Source: Eurosta solidaginis (lineage: Eukaryota; Arthropoda; Insecta; Diptera; Tephritidae). Taken from it: DNA of 64,000 bases. The translations under genes were made by a program, and so were the position numbers. A model generated the notes under the pieces. It had not been told where the DNA came from. It saw only the letters and a list, made by a program, of their open reading frames with translations, and ran no database searches. Shown piece after piece: positions 1-12,391 of the stretch (its first letter is position 1; every line of letters begins with the position of its first letter). The stretch is taken from positions 35,213,426 through 35,277,425 of the forward strand of contig NC_090321.1 of NCBI RefSeq assembly GCF_040869045.1, written 5' to 3'.

Positions 1-170
1 CTTACCAAATTTTATAAAGATATCTCAAAAATTGAGGGACTAGTTTGCGTTAAAACAAACGGACAGACGGTCGGACGGACGGACAGACGGACACAGCTAA
101 ATCAACTCAGCTCGTCCCCTGATCATTTTGTTATACTTATTGGTGGGTCTAACGGAAACATATACATAAA
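1..170 (-). mobile_element. Truncated DINE-1/mini-me-like element, cut by the window edge
   Basis: Read on the minus strand this stretch has the order seen in the fuller copy at 60042-61289: a core resembling ATGATCAGGGGACGAG, a GTCY microsatellite (here GACGGACG-type on the + strand at about 60-95), then a conserved stretch about an AACTAGTCCCTCAA motif. The element runs off the left edge, so its length and its 3' hairpin cannot be seen. DINE-1/mini-me elements are non-autonomous Helitron-related repeats of flies known for GTCY proto-microsatellites. The family assignment is from memory; the relationship to the copy at 60 kb is visible directly. Confidence 0.7.
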
Positions 171-209
171 AAATGAAAAAAATCGATTTCGACCAAAACA
201 AATCCCAAA

Positions 210-530
210 AACCAAAAAAAAATTTTTTTTTTAAACTGTTAATGCCAACGTTTTTATCGCATAATTTTAAGTGGGTTAGGAACTATGAGACAAATTCGTT
301 TTCATCGGAAACACTTTTGCACGTTTTTGAAGAAACCCTTAAAAAAAATGGTGAAAAAATAAAAACAACCCAAAAAATATTTTTTTTTTTCAAAAAACTG
401 TTATCGCCAAAGTTTTTAGCGGACAATTTTGAGTCGGACAGGGTCTACATGAAAATTTTAAAATCAAATGAAAATTTTTTAAGTAGGTCATGAAAAACCC
501 TTAAAAATCAAAGAAAAAAAAAGTCAAAAA
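210..530. repeat. Diverged tandem duplication in A/T-rich DNA
   Basis: Two similar blocks follow each other, about 230-330 and 385-500. Each has a T run, then an AAACTGTTA.CGCCAA.GTTTTTA core, then GTGG/GTCGGA and a downstream AAAACCCTTAAAAA. An apparent reading frame across it is lysine- and phenylalanine-rich low complexity with no domain, so I treat it as repeat and not as a gene. The rest of 530-950 is AT-rich with nothing I recognise. Confidence 0.5.
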
Positions 531-959
531 ACACAAATTTTGCAAGTTCGAAAATTATTTGTTTGGGTATGCTTAGTGGAACTATTTTTTCCTGAGCCCA
601 AAACCTATCGAAGAATCTATGGCGCGATATGGGTTAACTTTCGTCCATGCAAATCAACCCAGCTTAATGAGATAGTCATTGGTCGAAGCTATGAACCTTG
701 AGCTCAATGAGAGAGTTTTCGAAAAAATTGGGAATTTAAGTTTTTTGTAGTACGGAGGTGTTATTTGCGAAATTTGACTTTACCTAACTACTTTTTTGAG
801 GTATTGCTACTTTTAGGTGTAACAAAGCTCGAACTTTGTGAAAAATATACAAACAAAAAATGTTTCGTAGGCGCACTGGTACCCGTCTTTTCAAGTGGCA
901 CGGATATGTGTGCGTGTATTTGATTGGCTTTTCTCTAAACGAAGTGTTTATTTAATTAA

Positions 960-1125
960 GTTTTTTATACCGAGCTGTACTTTAACACATGCTATTATAA
1001 CATTAATTGGATAACGGTTGGTTGTACAGGTATAAAGGAATCGAGATACAGACTTCCATATATCAAAATCATCAGTATCGAAAAAAATTTGACTAAGCAA
1101 TGTCCGTCCGTCCATTAATATGATG
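960..1125 (+). mobile_element. 5' fragment of the 25.5/39.2 kb DINE-like family
   Basis: The stretch containing GGATAACGGTTGGTTGTACA, then ATATATCAAAATCATCAG and a short GTCCGTCC microsatellite matches the 5' part of the elements at 25515 and 39210. It stops after the microsatellite, so the tandem-repeat core and the 3' hairpin are missing. Confidence 0.75.
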
Positions 1126-1344
1126 TAGCGGCCGCTAAATATCGGTACCGCCTTCGAGGAAATCAAACCTTTACATCGTCGTTAAGTATGAACAAATTCT
1201 AGAGATGCCGATACTTTTTCCATCTCTAGTTTGTTGGGGTTCATCTCTAAGGACGGTTTCCCCATCTCTAGCTTAACTGAACAATCGTTCAGATAGCTTC
1301 ATTTGACATTTCCGTTTACACCAACATATGTAGCTTGACCCACA

Positions 1345-1369
1345 CCCCCCCCCCCCCCCCCCCCCCCCC
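1345..1369. repeat. Homopolymer C tract, 25 C
   Basis: An uninterrupted run of C lies inside otherwise AT-rich DNA. Its exact length is likely to be polymorphic or affected by sequencing error. Confidence 0.9.
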
Positions 1370-1389
1370 TTAAATCGATAATTGTGAAT

Positions 1390-2560
1390 GTTTTGTACTA
1401 CAAATCATTGTGAATTCATACAAGTGGCGAATGTTTAAAAAAAAAAGGTTCACAATAGCAAGCAGCCTTCATCACCTGATCACAAACCTTTCTTCCATTA
1501 TCTGGCCATTCGTGACAGGCATTCTCCCTGTCAACCTTATTTGAAAGGTAGGTATGACCATCGAGGAATAGAAAGATTCTTGTAGGATTTCACAATGCTA
1601 CAAATCAAAAAAAATCTATTGTGAATACACGGAAATCAACAAAACAGCTGACTTTTGTTTACACTTTTGCCTTGTACTTAACTGACAGTCGACGCCTCAA
1701 TTAGCATGGAGAAAACGAGAATTTCGATAATTTATAGACAAGTGACTAACTTAAGATCGGCCTCTAATGATCTACTTTCCAGATATGAGACTTATGTAAA
1801 CGTGTCGATTTTTTTTTTTTTGCAGTTTTTATATAACAAGATGTTCTTCATTTTCGTACTTACCTAATTCCTAATAGATAATTAAATAACTAGATTTCCC
1901 ATTTAAATTTTAAATTTCGTTAATCGGATGTCAACAACATAACCTCACTTTTTCGGCAGCTCTATTTGCCAGTACTTACTTGTACTACAAAAGTACAAAA
2001 TTGTGATTGGTTAATTTTTCGTAAAAATTTCCTCAAAAAATTTAGTTTACTGCGAAATTGTATCTATAATCTTTTGGGGAATACAAAGTTACGTTTATCT
2101 TTATATTTAAAAAATTCTGGTAGCGGCTTACAGTTATTATATTTCTAAACGTTTAGTCGAATCTACTCCGATCGTAGTAGAATTCAAAGGCAGTTATGTA
2201 TGATAGACAGCCCTCTAAATTATGCAACCTGAATATTCATTCCATCATGGTGTACATTAACTTTTGTGGATATTCTTAAGACTTCTGAGTTAGCATTATC
2301 TGAGTTTATGAAACATAAGGTAGTCTTTATTTAAGTCGATATTTTAATGAACTTGAACTCCTATTCCATTTCGTTTTCCTAAGGACTATTTCACACGAGT
2401 CGATTTTTGGACCTTCAACCACACATATTGGCCATTAAGAAATCGACTGGTGTCAAAAGGCCTAAATATATCAGCTCTCTTTCTGCACTTCTCTTGAACT
2501 TATATGATATCAATTTACAATTGAAAGGGTTTCAGAACTTCTCCTGAACTCTGTCTGTCC
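1390..2560. other. Intergenic, upstream of FAIM
   Basis: Mixed AT-rich sequence. A short open frame near 1966-2148 has no recognisable domain and unusual composition for a protein. I see no gene or complete repeat element here; part of it may be regulatory for the FAIM gene that follows. Confidence 0.4.
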
Positions 2561-2568
2561 TATATAAG
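2561..2568 (+). promoter_or_regulatory. Possible TATA box of the FAIM gene
   Basis: TATATAAG lies 89 bases before the chosen ATG. An initiator-like TCATCA occurs about 25 bases further on. The spacing suits a short 5' UTR. An alternative reading is that ATAATTGCAG at about 2590-2599 is a splice acceptor, in which case the promoter lies further upstream. Confidence 0.3.
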
Positions 2569-2649
2569 CATAAGTATTCAACTGTCATCATAATTGCAGA
2601 ATATTTTTAAACTTCAAATTGTCGTAAGAAACCACTAGCGCACATAAAT

Positions 2650-2929
2650 ATGTCCTTCCTTTCACCATCATTGAGATTGGAGAATCTCCCCAGCGAGCCG
2701 ATAATGTCACTGGATCATCTACCAGAAGAAAAACGTTACAACAAAAATAATATTGTAGCCAAATGGTGTGCGCCAATAAATGGAAAAATGTATCGCATCG
2801 AATTGGAACATGGAACTACCACAGGCCGGCGAATGATATGGGTTAATGGGAAGGTAGGTATAAGCTCAAATGTTTATCAAAATAACTATTAAATTGTATA
2901 TTGTAACAGGTTTTATGAGCGAGAGTGAG

Positions 2930-2966
<37 letters not shown>

Positions 2967-3679
2967 TTACGAGCTTATTATATTATCACTAAGTGTACCT
3001 GCTCTCTTACATGCTTGTACTCAATGAACGTTAGTCATTGAACAATGAACGAACACGAGTACTCTTATCTTTCACTCAATATTAGTTCACTTTCACATAC
3101 CCCATCTCATTTACTTAGTATATTTATCACTCACCTCTCGCATAAAATTTTCAGGAAGTCTTACGTCGCGATTGGATGTTCAAACTAGTTGGCGAGGATA
3201 CATTTTATATAGATCAATCTCGTTGCATTTTACGTGTAGATCCAGCACCAGGTTTCAAATATGATTACTCACTCTGTATTGATGGTAAGCCGCATAAACA
3301 ATATACCGATGAGTTGGCAAAACATTATCGCCTTTGGTTAGTTTCGATCGAAGATAACGAATATCGTATAATGTTGGAATTGAGTACGCTCAATTTATTT
3401 GTGAATGATCAGTTGCGTAATGAGACGGTGAGACAAACCTACTTAATCGATTTGTGAAATTCAATAAATTTGTATGTTTTCTCTTCTATGTAGGGCGAAT
3501 TTGTAGACGGCGGCACGGATACAAAATTCAACGATAATGGTAATGAGTTTATCTTACAAGCTCGTTCGAGTGGAAATAAATTGGATGGCTTAACACACAC
3601 TTTGATAGCGAATGGTGATGTGATACCTGAGGCTAAGATCTTAGAAGTAATGCAAGAACCATTCTCAATATTGTCGTAG
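2650..3679 (+). CDS. FAIM: Fas apoptotic inhibitory molecule (FAIM) homolog, three exons
   Basis: The protein is assembled from exons 2650-2853, 3155-3427 and 3494-3679, giving about 220 residues. Introns 2854-3154 (GTAGGT...TTTCAG) and 3428-3493 (66 bp, GTGAGA...ATGTAG) are both phase 0. Family hallmarks are in order: VAKW at residues 37-40, then IELEHGTTTGRR, WVNGK, RRDWMFKLVGEDTFYI, GEFVDGG and LTHTLI near the C-terminus. FAIM proteins are small cytosolic beta-sandwich proteins that protect vertebrate cells from Fas-induced death and from protein aggregation; the role in flies is less clear. The roughly 35 residues before the conserved part are longer than in the short vertebrate form; Met19 is an alternative start. 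The first ATG has A at -3. Assignment to the family is firm; the N-terminus is less certain. Confidence 0.93.
2931..2963. repeat. (GA)n microsatellite in FAIM intron 1
   Basis: A run of GA dinucleotides lies inside the first FAIM intron. The same 301-bp intron is also rich in CTCTTAC/CTCAC-type motifs. Confidence 0.9.
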
Positions 3680-3817
3680 GATTTAAATATATGAGAACAT
3701 GCGTGGTGTAATGAGCGAATTGCGTTGAGGGAATGTCTAAGAGAAAAAGTGATACAATACTTTACTATTTTAATAGAGTACTCGTTATGTGCTAAAGTTG
3801 TAACAAAATTTTAATTA

Positions 3818-3846
3818 AATAAAGAAACAGAAAAATAATAAATAAA
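3818..3846 (+). terminator. Polyadenylation signals of FAIM
   Basis: Two AATAAA hexamers at 3818-3823 and 3841-3846 lie within a local duplication of AATAAAGAAACAGAAA. They are 139 and 162 bases after the FAIM stop codon, a plausible 3' UTR length for a fly gene. Confidence 0.6.
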
Positions 3847-4037
3847 GAAACAGAAATTAAAAAGCTAATACTTTAAAGAATTTTTAAAAAACACTTGGAG
3901 GAAGCCAAAGAAAAAGTTAAAGGACACCCCTGCTTAATATCAACTGATAATAATTAGGATCGTTAAACTTTGTAAGAGGCCGCTTGTCATCTCTCTACGG
4001 CAGCTGGTCCCTATGCCCTGATATTTGGTCGAGTATA

Positions 4038-4626
4038 CAGCTGCGAACAGGAAAGTAGCAGTGACAATTTGTATTAAATATCTTCAACTAAATTCTTCTT
4101 CACCTATGGCGTTTTTTTTCTTCTGAAAATAATGCAGGGTTGCGGGTTGCTGTTTTTTCTTCTCCCTCTCATGAATTTGTGCGTTCCTTTCACATGAGGG
4201 TATCATTGTTGTTTTTTTTTTTGCCATTATTTTCGATATTTTAAGACAAACTAATGAATTTAGTAACCTAAAATATTGCAACCAATGAAGGGTGTTTCAG
4301 ATTTTCCTCTATACAAGTGATGAAAAGTTTTTTTATATGAAAGAAAACTTAAAACACCCTGGGAATAAAAGTTGTCAAAAATCAATAGCTCTTTTTTGAG
4401 TTGGCTACCAAGCGGCATACTCAAAAACGCTCATAAAAATCCAAGTAAAAGTTCGACATTTTCGTAAAGTTTTCTTGAATTTTTTCGAAAACCTTTCTGA
4501 GGTTGGTTTGCATTGTTTAGGTTACAAATTCATAGGATTTTCGTTTTAAAATATCGAATATAAATAAGAAATTTATTGGGCAGACTTTGATAGAAAATCA
4601 CACTACTATTTTTCTGTTCGCTGCTG
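4038..4626. mobile_element. MITE with TIRs starting CAGC(T/A)GCGAACA, TA target site
   Basis: The left end (CAGCTGCGAACAGGAAAG..AGCAGTG) is mirrored at 4600-4626 as CACTACTATTTTTCTGTTCG followed by CTGCTG. Both ends are flanked by TA. The 589-bp element has no coding frame of note. TA target sites and such TIRs fit a Tc1/mariner-type non-autonomous element. Related pieces lie at 6241-6530 (internal part) and 29475-29660 (one end). Confidence 0.75.
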
Positions 4627-4949
4627 TATATCCCTTTCGTTCGAGCATGTCATTTATGGTTACTGTGGTGTTGAGCAGATGATCAAAAGGTCGTACAATT
4701 CAAGTAAGGGTATAGGGCATAGGCTTTAAGTTTTTAAAGAAGTGCAAGGAAAGGTTAGGCTGTGTTGTGACCTCCCAAGCCAATGCTCTATAAATTCAAC
4801 ACAAATTGTACAGCTAACGCAGCATGTGTATGGTATGTACTATGAGTACTATGACCAAATCAAATATGAAATATCAAATATTTCATCTATGCATTCTGTT
4901 TAGTTAACTGTTGCTTTTCATCATTAACACAACTTGATCGTCTAAGCGA

Positions 4950-5390
4950 TTTTGGCCGCTACATATATAACAAGTCACACCAGCTTTCCCTGTTTCGCGA
5001 TAGCTGATAAATATTGGAAGCTCAAAACCAGATCAAAACTTTCTAGGATAATGCTGCTTCTTTTATACTCATATCATGATCTAGCCAGCCCTATTGTCAA
5101 CCTAAGCCTCCTATGGCGAATCCTGTCTACAAAGCAGGCGAGGCTCTGGTGCAAGTTCCTCACGGAAGGAGGGATTTAGATGACATAGAAGGTTCAACAT
5201 AACAAATTGTTCCAGCGATGGTCAGGTTAGTACCTTGTACAGGAACGTACCGACAAACGACCATCAACATCGATAAAACTTTTCTCAAACGACACGTACT
5301 CGCCAAAACCTTTGGGATGTAATTCATTCTAGGAGGTATTCCTCTGACAATCGCCGTCAGCATCACTACACGACCAATAGTCCAAAAGCC
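4950..5390. repeat. Dispersed repeat, diverged relative of 44510-44800
   Basis: The piece around 5080-5230 (ATGGCGAATCCT, AAAGCAGGC, CACGGAAGGA) is clearly related to 44570-44660. Neither copy keeps an open frame long enough to identify a protein. It is probably a decayed transposon, of unknown class. Confidence 0.5.
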
Positions 5391-6165
5391 AGCCCATCTT
5401 CTCTCGTCACCGTCCTTGATTTCAAGTCATACATTAGCATTGGCATAATTAGAGACTGATAAAGCGTGATTTTTATTCCTCATGGTAGGACCTTGCTTTT
5501 AAGTTGACTACTTAGTCCAAACGAGCAAGAGCCGATAAGGTTGTTAAGCTAATGATGAATGATGATGGTGATGGTAAAACAAGTTTTCAGCTTCTTATGC
5601 TTTAACACAATACCCCATACGACAGGGTTAAGGAATCGAGTTTTTCATAATTTTTTTTGGTTTGTTTCTTTATCTTCACAAAAAGTTTAAAATGCCATTG
5701 AAAAAAAAAACAACAATTTTTTTCTTTTTTACGTATAATTTATGTATGTAATTATATGTATATATTTAATAATGTCAACCTCGTTTAGTTGTTTTTATTT
5801 TTTACTTTTTTTGTTGTTGTTAAATCGAAAATTTATATTGATACAAATAAAGATATTTGTTTGCTCAAATTTATTTGTTTTTGTGTTAATCTCTATAGGT
5901 AAGAATTTAATTTTTAAATATGTATGTATTTGCATCTGCGAGTACGAAAAAGCAACAAAAATCAAAACTTTTGTTAATTGAAAAAAATGCAAGCTTTGTA
6001 AGCAAAGCATAGTTTTAAATAACAATTTCGGAAAAATTCGAGGGGGTTTTAAAAATGTTGATTACATTTTTAAGATTTGTATTTAGCACTTCAGACAACT
6101 ATTCGAGCATGTAGTCTTGAATGAAGTACATACATGTTTGAAGGCTCTAAAAATTCGTAAATAAT
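5391..6165. other. AT-rich intergenic DNA
   Basis: No gene or full repeat is seen. Open frames on both strands at 5742-6025 overlap each other and are phenylalanine/isoleucine-rich products of base composition. Confidence 0.4.
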
Positions 6166-6235
6166 GTTGTTTTTGTTGTTGTTGTAGCAGTGCTTCGCCC
6201 CATCCAATAGGTGCGACTGATTACAACATTTTTTT
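6166..6235 (-). mobile_element. 3' end fragment of a LINE with CAA-type tail
   Basis: The + strand shows a GTTGTT-type run, then GTAGCAGTGCTTCGCC. On the minus strand this is the 3' end of a non-LTR element ending in CAACAA repeats. Only the terminal piece is present. Confidence 0.5.
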
Positions 6236-6240
6236 TAGTT

Positions 6241-6530
6241 TCTTTTCGAAGAGTATTTTAGATTTCCTTTCCACACTTTGTAAGAAAAATTAAATTTTTG
6301 ATATGGAAGAAAATCTGAAACACCATTCAGAAAATAAAATTGTCACAAATTATTGTGAATTTTTGATGGACTCGTAACTTGTACTTTGTTTCACATGCTC
6401 AAAAATTTGCTTAAATTTCAAAAAAAATTGGCAATTTTTATAAAAATTCTTCTAAAATTTTCGATTTTTCTCGAAATTGGTTCACATAGTTTGCGTTATA
6501 AAATCCATACAAGTTAGTTTTAAAATTAAC
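6241..6530. mobile_element. Partial internal copy of the 4038-4626 MITE family
   Basis: Motifs such as GAAAATCTGAAACACC, AAAATTGTCA and a CGAAATTGGTTCACATAGTT stretch parallel those at 4290-4530. The terminal inverted repeats are not present. Confidence 0.5.
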
Positions 6531-7214
6531 AAAAACAACAATTTAGAAACATTTAATTTACTAACCATTTTTGCTGCTACTATTTTACTCGCAGTTGTAG
6601 ATGTATATTTTTTTACTCGACGAGTGTGTATTTTTGTTGTATATATGTAACGGTCATATTTTAAATTCACTAATACAATGATAATAGTAATAATATGTAT
6701 GACATAGAAATGGGTGTGCCCAAAAACTAAATTATATAACTTTGTTCAACAATATATATATTTAATACATAGTACATAGATACAATACAATACAATACAA
6801 TAGATTTTTATTTAATAAAATTCAAAGGCATATAGCAAATAGTAGCGGACGAGTGAGTACATCAGGTAAATGGTGTGTGTGTGTAAGTTGTTAAGATAAA
6901 AACATGTTATATAAAAGTCGCATAAAATACTGAAAAAAATTGTTTCTAACTTAATTTTGTATTTTAGATTTTTTTTTAAATTTAATTTTGCATTTTTGAT
7001 CATTTTTGCTTAACAGCAATAAACTTTTTTTGTTACTGAGCATTGTGTTAAAGTGTTTACAGAATAATAACGTAATTTAATAAAAATAAAAAGCAAATAC
7101 AAAATTTTTCAAGTAATGCTGATTAAAAACTAAAAAAATATAGAAATATTTTTTCTTTTAATGCCGCACTATTTGGCATAAGAAGTTATTTCACAATCGT
7201 TTATCTCGCCAACG
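6531..7214. other. AT-rich intergenic DNA with an ATACA microsatellite
   Basis: A short (ATACA)n array lies at about 6779-6801. Nothing else is recognised. Confidence 0.5.
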
Positions 7215-7585
7215 GTGAACAGTGAACAGTCAGTTTTACAGCCATTTTACAATTACGAAATAAAGAGTTTTTCGAAATTGAGCACTCAAACAAAATTTCT
7301 AATTTTCTCAAAACGAAAAAATTTTCTTTTTTGTGCTTATTTAGAGCTGAATTTTAATTTTCTGAATTATAATTTTCTGAACTTGAATTGGAAATTCTGA
7401 ACTTCAATTGTAACTTTTTGAGCTTGAACTGTAGGTTTCTGAATTTGCATTGGAATTTCTGAACTTTAATTGGAAACTCTGAACTTGAGTTGTAAATTTC
7501 TGAACTTGAATTGTTTATTTCTGAATTTAAATTGGAAATTCTGAACTTGAATCGTAATTTTCTAAACTGGAAAAGGAGTAGAAAG
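7215..7585 (+). mobile_element. MITE carrying a roughly 26-bp minisatellite (copy 1)
   Basis: From about 7370 to 7570 a degenerate unit built around TTCTGAACTTGAATTG is repeated about eight times. The right border AACTGGAAAAGGAGTAGAAAG resembles the right border of the copy at 54492-54790. The left border is decayed (GAACAGTCAGTTTTACAG). The open frame at the start is unlikely to code. Confidence 0.6.
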
Positions 7586-8676
7586 TAAATATTTGTATTT
7601 TGTGTTTTTGAAAAAAAAATTTACATTTTTTAATTTGAAAATCCTGTGTTCTATACATTTTGATTTTAATGAGGACCTTTTTAATACAAATTGAAACTTT
7701 ATACGGAAGTCACAAGAATTTTAAGTATTGCAGAAATCACCGAAAAACTATTTTAAAACTTTTTTTTTTAATATTTTGAAAACTTTTCAGGAAAAAGCAT
7801 CAATGCAATACATCTTTATAAAAAACCTTAAAAAAAATCAACGGTAGTTATTAAACTCAAAATTCATAAATAAAAAATTTCCAGTTAAAACAGTTTCTGC
7901 TTTTGTTTTTGGTTTTCTTTTCACAAAATCTGTAAAGATATTTTTCAAAAATGTTTTTCAGTTGTCAGCTTTGACATTTTTTCTAAAGCTTTATTTTTTT
8001 TTTGTAATATACTTGAGCTTTAAAACTCTATTTATGCTTAAAAAGGCATGAGCTGCAATTGTGCTTGCTCGAAAACATTGAAAATTTTTTGGGAGAAGTT
8101 TTGAGTGTTCGAAAAATTTACAACATTTTTGTGGCTTTCTCACAAAGCCCTTTAAAAGTTTTTTTGATGGTTAAAAAAATAGAAGCTGCAAAACTGAAAA
8201 TTGAATATATTCAAAAATGTTTGAAAAAGATTTTGATGTCTTCTCTTTTTTTCCTAGTTTCGAAATATTCCAAATTTTAGCAACATTGACTCATACCTCA
8301 TTGTTTTTTTTTTATTCTTTAATACTTGAACTTCAAAACGATTTCTGATGCCTACAAAAACTGCAAAACTTGAAAAACTTGAAAAAAAATTTTATTTTGG
8401 AAATTTTGAATATCTTAAATTTTTAGTTGATTTTCCGACAGGGTGGATAGTTTAAGTGGTACTGCAACGACTTTCCGTCATCCCTTGTCAAATTTGGTTT
8501 GGATACAAACCGATTTCGGCGTTGTGCCATCTTCAGTATAATTTTTCGTTCTCGTTTTTCTATTAAATAATCAATATAAAGTTAAAATATTCAGTTTTCT
8601 TTACAATTACAAATAATGTAAGAAAGGAACATTTGTAAGGAATAAAAATTTTCTAGATATTCATTTATGCATATTC
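7586..8676. other. AT-rich intergenic DNA
   Basis: No gene is seen. A dispersed-repeat fragment with GGCGTTGTGCCATCTTCAGT lies at about 8450-8560. Related pieces occur near 12588 and 21083. Confidence 0.45.
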
Positions 8677-8926
8677 GGGCGGCCACCATGGTGTGGTGGT
8701 AGCATCCTGGGTTCAGCCCCCGGGCAACGCGACATGAAAACTTTAGAAAAAAGTTTTCTAAATTATATGAAAACTTTTCTAAGCGGAGTCACCCCTAGGC
8801 AGTGATTTGGCAAAAACTCCGAGTGTATATCTGCTATGAAAAGTTTCTCAGTGAACATTGCAAATTGGATGATGAAGCTTGGCCAAAATTCTCTTCGGAG
8901 GTATATCGTGCCTTTATTTATTTATT
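8677..8926 (+). mobile_element. tRNA-derived SINE, diverged and internally deleted
   Basis: The head GGCGGCCACCATGGTGTGGT is a pol III A-box region, and GGGTTCAGCCCC is a B-box-like motif. The body TCTAAGCGGAGTCACCCC, AACTCCGAGTGTAT, CTCTTCGGAGG and a TTTATTTATTTA tail match the fuller copy at 31959-32334. It lacks the central stretch of the full-length element. Confidence 0.8.
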
Positions 8927-10592
8927 CGGTTTCAAACTTTTTTTGCTTATCTGCGATAGCCGAGATTTTTGATTTCAGACACATTTTTCCAAAATACCCA
9001 CAGAGCGTTGCTCAGTAGCGTGTCTGGAGTTATCTAAGAAGACTGGGGTTTTGATTGATTTTCGCATGGAAGTACAGCACATTTCAGTTAAGTTCGTGAA
9101 AGTGTACCAAACTTCAGACACAACGCGAATATGAAATTTGCAGCTCTTCGGTTCGTTGAACTGAATAGCCCTTGTACGGCAAGTACCCAAGTCGTTTCAA
9201 TAGCTATACCCCGCTGACGTAAAGGTGGAAAAGTGGAAATCATCGTAGAAATCAGTAATACATATGTACTTACATAAATGAAAGCTGAAGAATTAAATAA
9301 TTTTTAACATTCATTTTTGTTAGCTACAGAAATCGATATTAAGAAATAAGTTGGGAAATCTGATCTGACAAAATATAAAGATGTCTTTCGATGACAATTA
9401 TCCGCTAACCTTATATTCATTTGGTCATCTCGTTAACTCAGCAGAAGCCCCCTAAACAGTCCCATTGAAAAATCTTTCAAAGATTTTAGAAAGTTTAAAG
9501 TACCGGAAATTGGCCACGACACAATTTGTATTATCTCTAACAAGTCTCTCTTTAAACATTCGCCTCAAACTGTATATTTAGGCGACTCCTCTAAAATGGT
9601 AACACTTAGGGCCTTTAACCTGACCTACTTAAACATAGCGAATGCAGTTAGCAGAAGCATAAAGGTCATAGCGCAGCCACAATGCCAGCCGAATATTTCG
9701 GCAATACATTTTTCTCTGCTGCTCACTTTAATATTTTGAATGGATGTCCGAACAAAACTTTGGAAAAGCGGCGAAGTAATGGGAAATACTTTTGTAAAGA
9801 TTTTTGTATAAACAGAAATTCGAGTTATTTCAGCAGTTAAAAATATCTGTCTATTTTCATTATACTTGGTATCTATTTTAAATACTCCCAACGCATGAAA
9901 TTTGCAGTTTAAAACCTCGACGAAGAAAATAATTTGACTAATTTTTGTTTGTTTGAAATAACCCCGAAAGTTAAAATCGGAAAAAAAAAACTAAAAACTT
10001 TAAAGTTTTCTTTATTTAAAATCAGGAGCGGTAACGAGAAGTCATAGTATATTGTCCCTTCCGCTTCTCTTACGAGTTTTGAAGCCTTCACTTCTTCTTC
10101 AGGGAGTCTTACACCTCGATATCAAGCAGTGGTTATTGAGAGATGCTAATTTGGAACTACGTTTCAAATAATAATTTCTGTAAAGTGCCAGCTTACATAT
10201 TGTAAAATATACCAGAAAACAGAGCAACGTTTGCTTGTGTGTGAGCTTTTATTTGTTTTTCGTTATCCTTCCGCTTTTATGATTTATTTTTTTAGAATTT
10301 AAACTTAGTTATCGCGTATGTTTGAGTGTAATTGTAATTATGTATTTTTGTATTTATATGTCTTATAGTATTCGAAACATTAAAAGTTGGCTTACGCCAC
10401 TGCTCACTAAACTTTGATTTTAATTGTTGCTAAATATTTTTTTTATAATTTGTATTTTTAGTTTTAACATTTTTATGTTTTTTGTTTAATTAATTAATAA
10501 TAAGGGTGTTGTTTCTTTTAGAATATCTTTTTATATTAACATTAAGTCACTACTTTGTTTAAATAATATTCATATATCATTGCATGTAAGTA
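8927..10592. other. Intergenic DNA, no gene recognised
   Basis: Several short open frames exist on both strands, none with domain features or consistent splice sites. No complete repeat element was identified. Confidence 0.4.
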
Positions 10593-10826
10593 CAGTGGCG
10601 CGTGAAAAAATAGCAACAAAATTCAAATTATCATTGTGTAAAATATGAATATGCTATTAAACTGCAGTCAGAAAAAAATCTAGATTAAAAATGTAAAAAC
10701 TTACATATCTTTTAGTGCACGCTTGGTATTTATTTTAACTAAAAAATTTATTAAAAACAAATAATTAATCGAAATTTGCCAAAAATTTCGTTGAAAATTT
10801 TGTTGCTATTTTTTCAACCACCACTA
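10593..10826. mobile_element. Tc1/mariner-like MITE, 234 bp
   Basis: The left end CAGTGGCGCGTG followed by AAAAAATAGCAACAAAATT is mirrored on the right by AATTTTGTTGCTATTTTTT followed by CAACCACCACTA. Both ends are flanked by TA. The interior has no reading frame, so it is a non-autonomous element. Confidence 0.85.
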
Positions 10827-10828
10827 TA

Positions 10829-12391
10829 TGTATAATTTTTGTGTATAATAACAGACAATTTGTTAAAAAAAGTAACAATTGTTATCGAAAATATATAAAA
10901 CAATTAAAATATCAACAGTTTTAAGTACAGTTGGAATGCTTCAGTCCGCCCTCTTTTCGTGAAGTTTTGTTTTCCAAATTTTCTATTATATTTACACACA
11001 TACTAATATGAGTATATATATGGTGTGTGCTTTATTTCTTGCAAAAAAAGTAGTCTTCTTTAATTTTTAACATTGCTTTTATAAATTTTTCAGTTGTTTT
11101 AAAATTTTACGTTATATTCTCTTTTTTATTTAAAAAAAAACGTAAATTTTGGCATGTATAAGGCTGCAGTTGTTTGGATTTTGGTAAAGAGATGCGCAAG
11201 AAAAGAAAAATTACTGAAATTTGACCTGCAGAATATCGAAAGTTGAGTGTAATCAAATTTAATGTTCAACTCGATTTATGTAAGCGTTTGGTTTCAAAAT
11301 TGGGTTTGGCTTTTTTATATTCGCAAATTGATTTTTGGTGAAAGAAATGGAAAAAAAACTTACAAATAATACAACACCGAATATGAAAAAATTTTACTTG
11401 GAGCAACTTTAAGGCTAAGGTGTCAAAATAAGACCCTAAAATCGATGTTGATATTCGAAAATAATATAATTCGAAATTCAAAAAAGTTCTACTTCCAGCA
11501 AGTTTTGTAGGTACTAAAATGGTGTTACAAGATAAAATCTTAAAAAATCGAATTTAAAACTCTAAAATTAGAAACTCTAAAGAATCTACTTTAAAAAAGT
11601 GAAAACTGAATAATAATAGAGCTGAGAAATTAAGATTTGTATTAAAATTGATCTACAGAATATGAGTTTTTTCGTTAGGATAAATTTTTCTCCGCATTTA
11701 AAACCAACGAAAAAATTGTGTATGATTTGAAACATCAAACAGATAAGTATTTGTATGTTTTGTGAAATGGGCCACAGCTATGGACTGTACCATAGATTCG
11801 TAGCTCTCACGGACTAACTACAACTTTTTTCTCAGAATTGTTTCAAAAGCTTTCTATCTTAACAAAAATTAAATACATTGTAAACTTGTGATATGGTTTT
11901 CGTCTGAGATAAAACGTTTTCGAACTGGCGACCGAGCTAGAGTGATATTCCACTCAAGTTTCGATATTTCGACATACGAGTTCGTTGACTGTGTGTAAAA
12001 AATACCCCTAAAAATATCAAATAGAATCTCATTAGGAAGATAGCACATCGAACAATGTTATTTGCCGAGATAATCAAACTTTTGCTATTTATTTTTTTGA
12101 TAATGCTACGTCGCACTTATGCAGAGTATCGGCAATATCGTTGAAATACAGTAAGTTTTCACTCGGCTGTTCGAATGGCAAACAAGTTCTCTCATGAAAT
12201 CCCAACAACTGTGGCGCACGACTCTTTAGAAAAAATCTTTTTCAAGGCATTTTTTAGCTGCATCTGACGTTCAGCGATCGACAACGGTATTAAAGAACAT
12301 AACGCATGTTGTGTTGTTGTTTTGTTTTGGATATGCTACGTAAATGACAGTTATTGACTGCATGTAAAAATAGCTCATTCACCAACCATTA
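10829..12391. other. AT-rich intergenic DNA, no gene recognised
   Basis: Only short, compositionally biased frames are present. Confidence 0.4.
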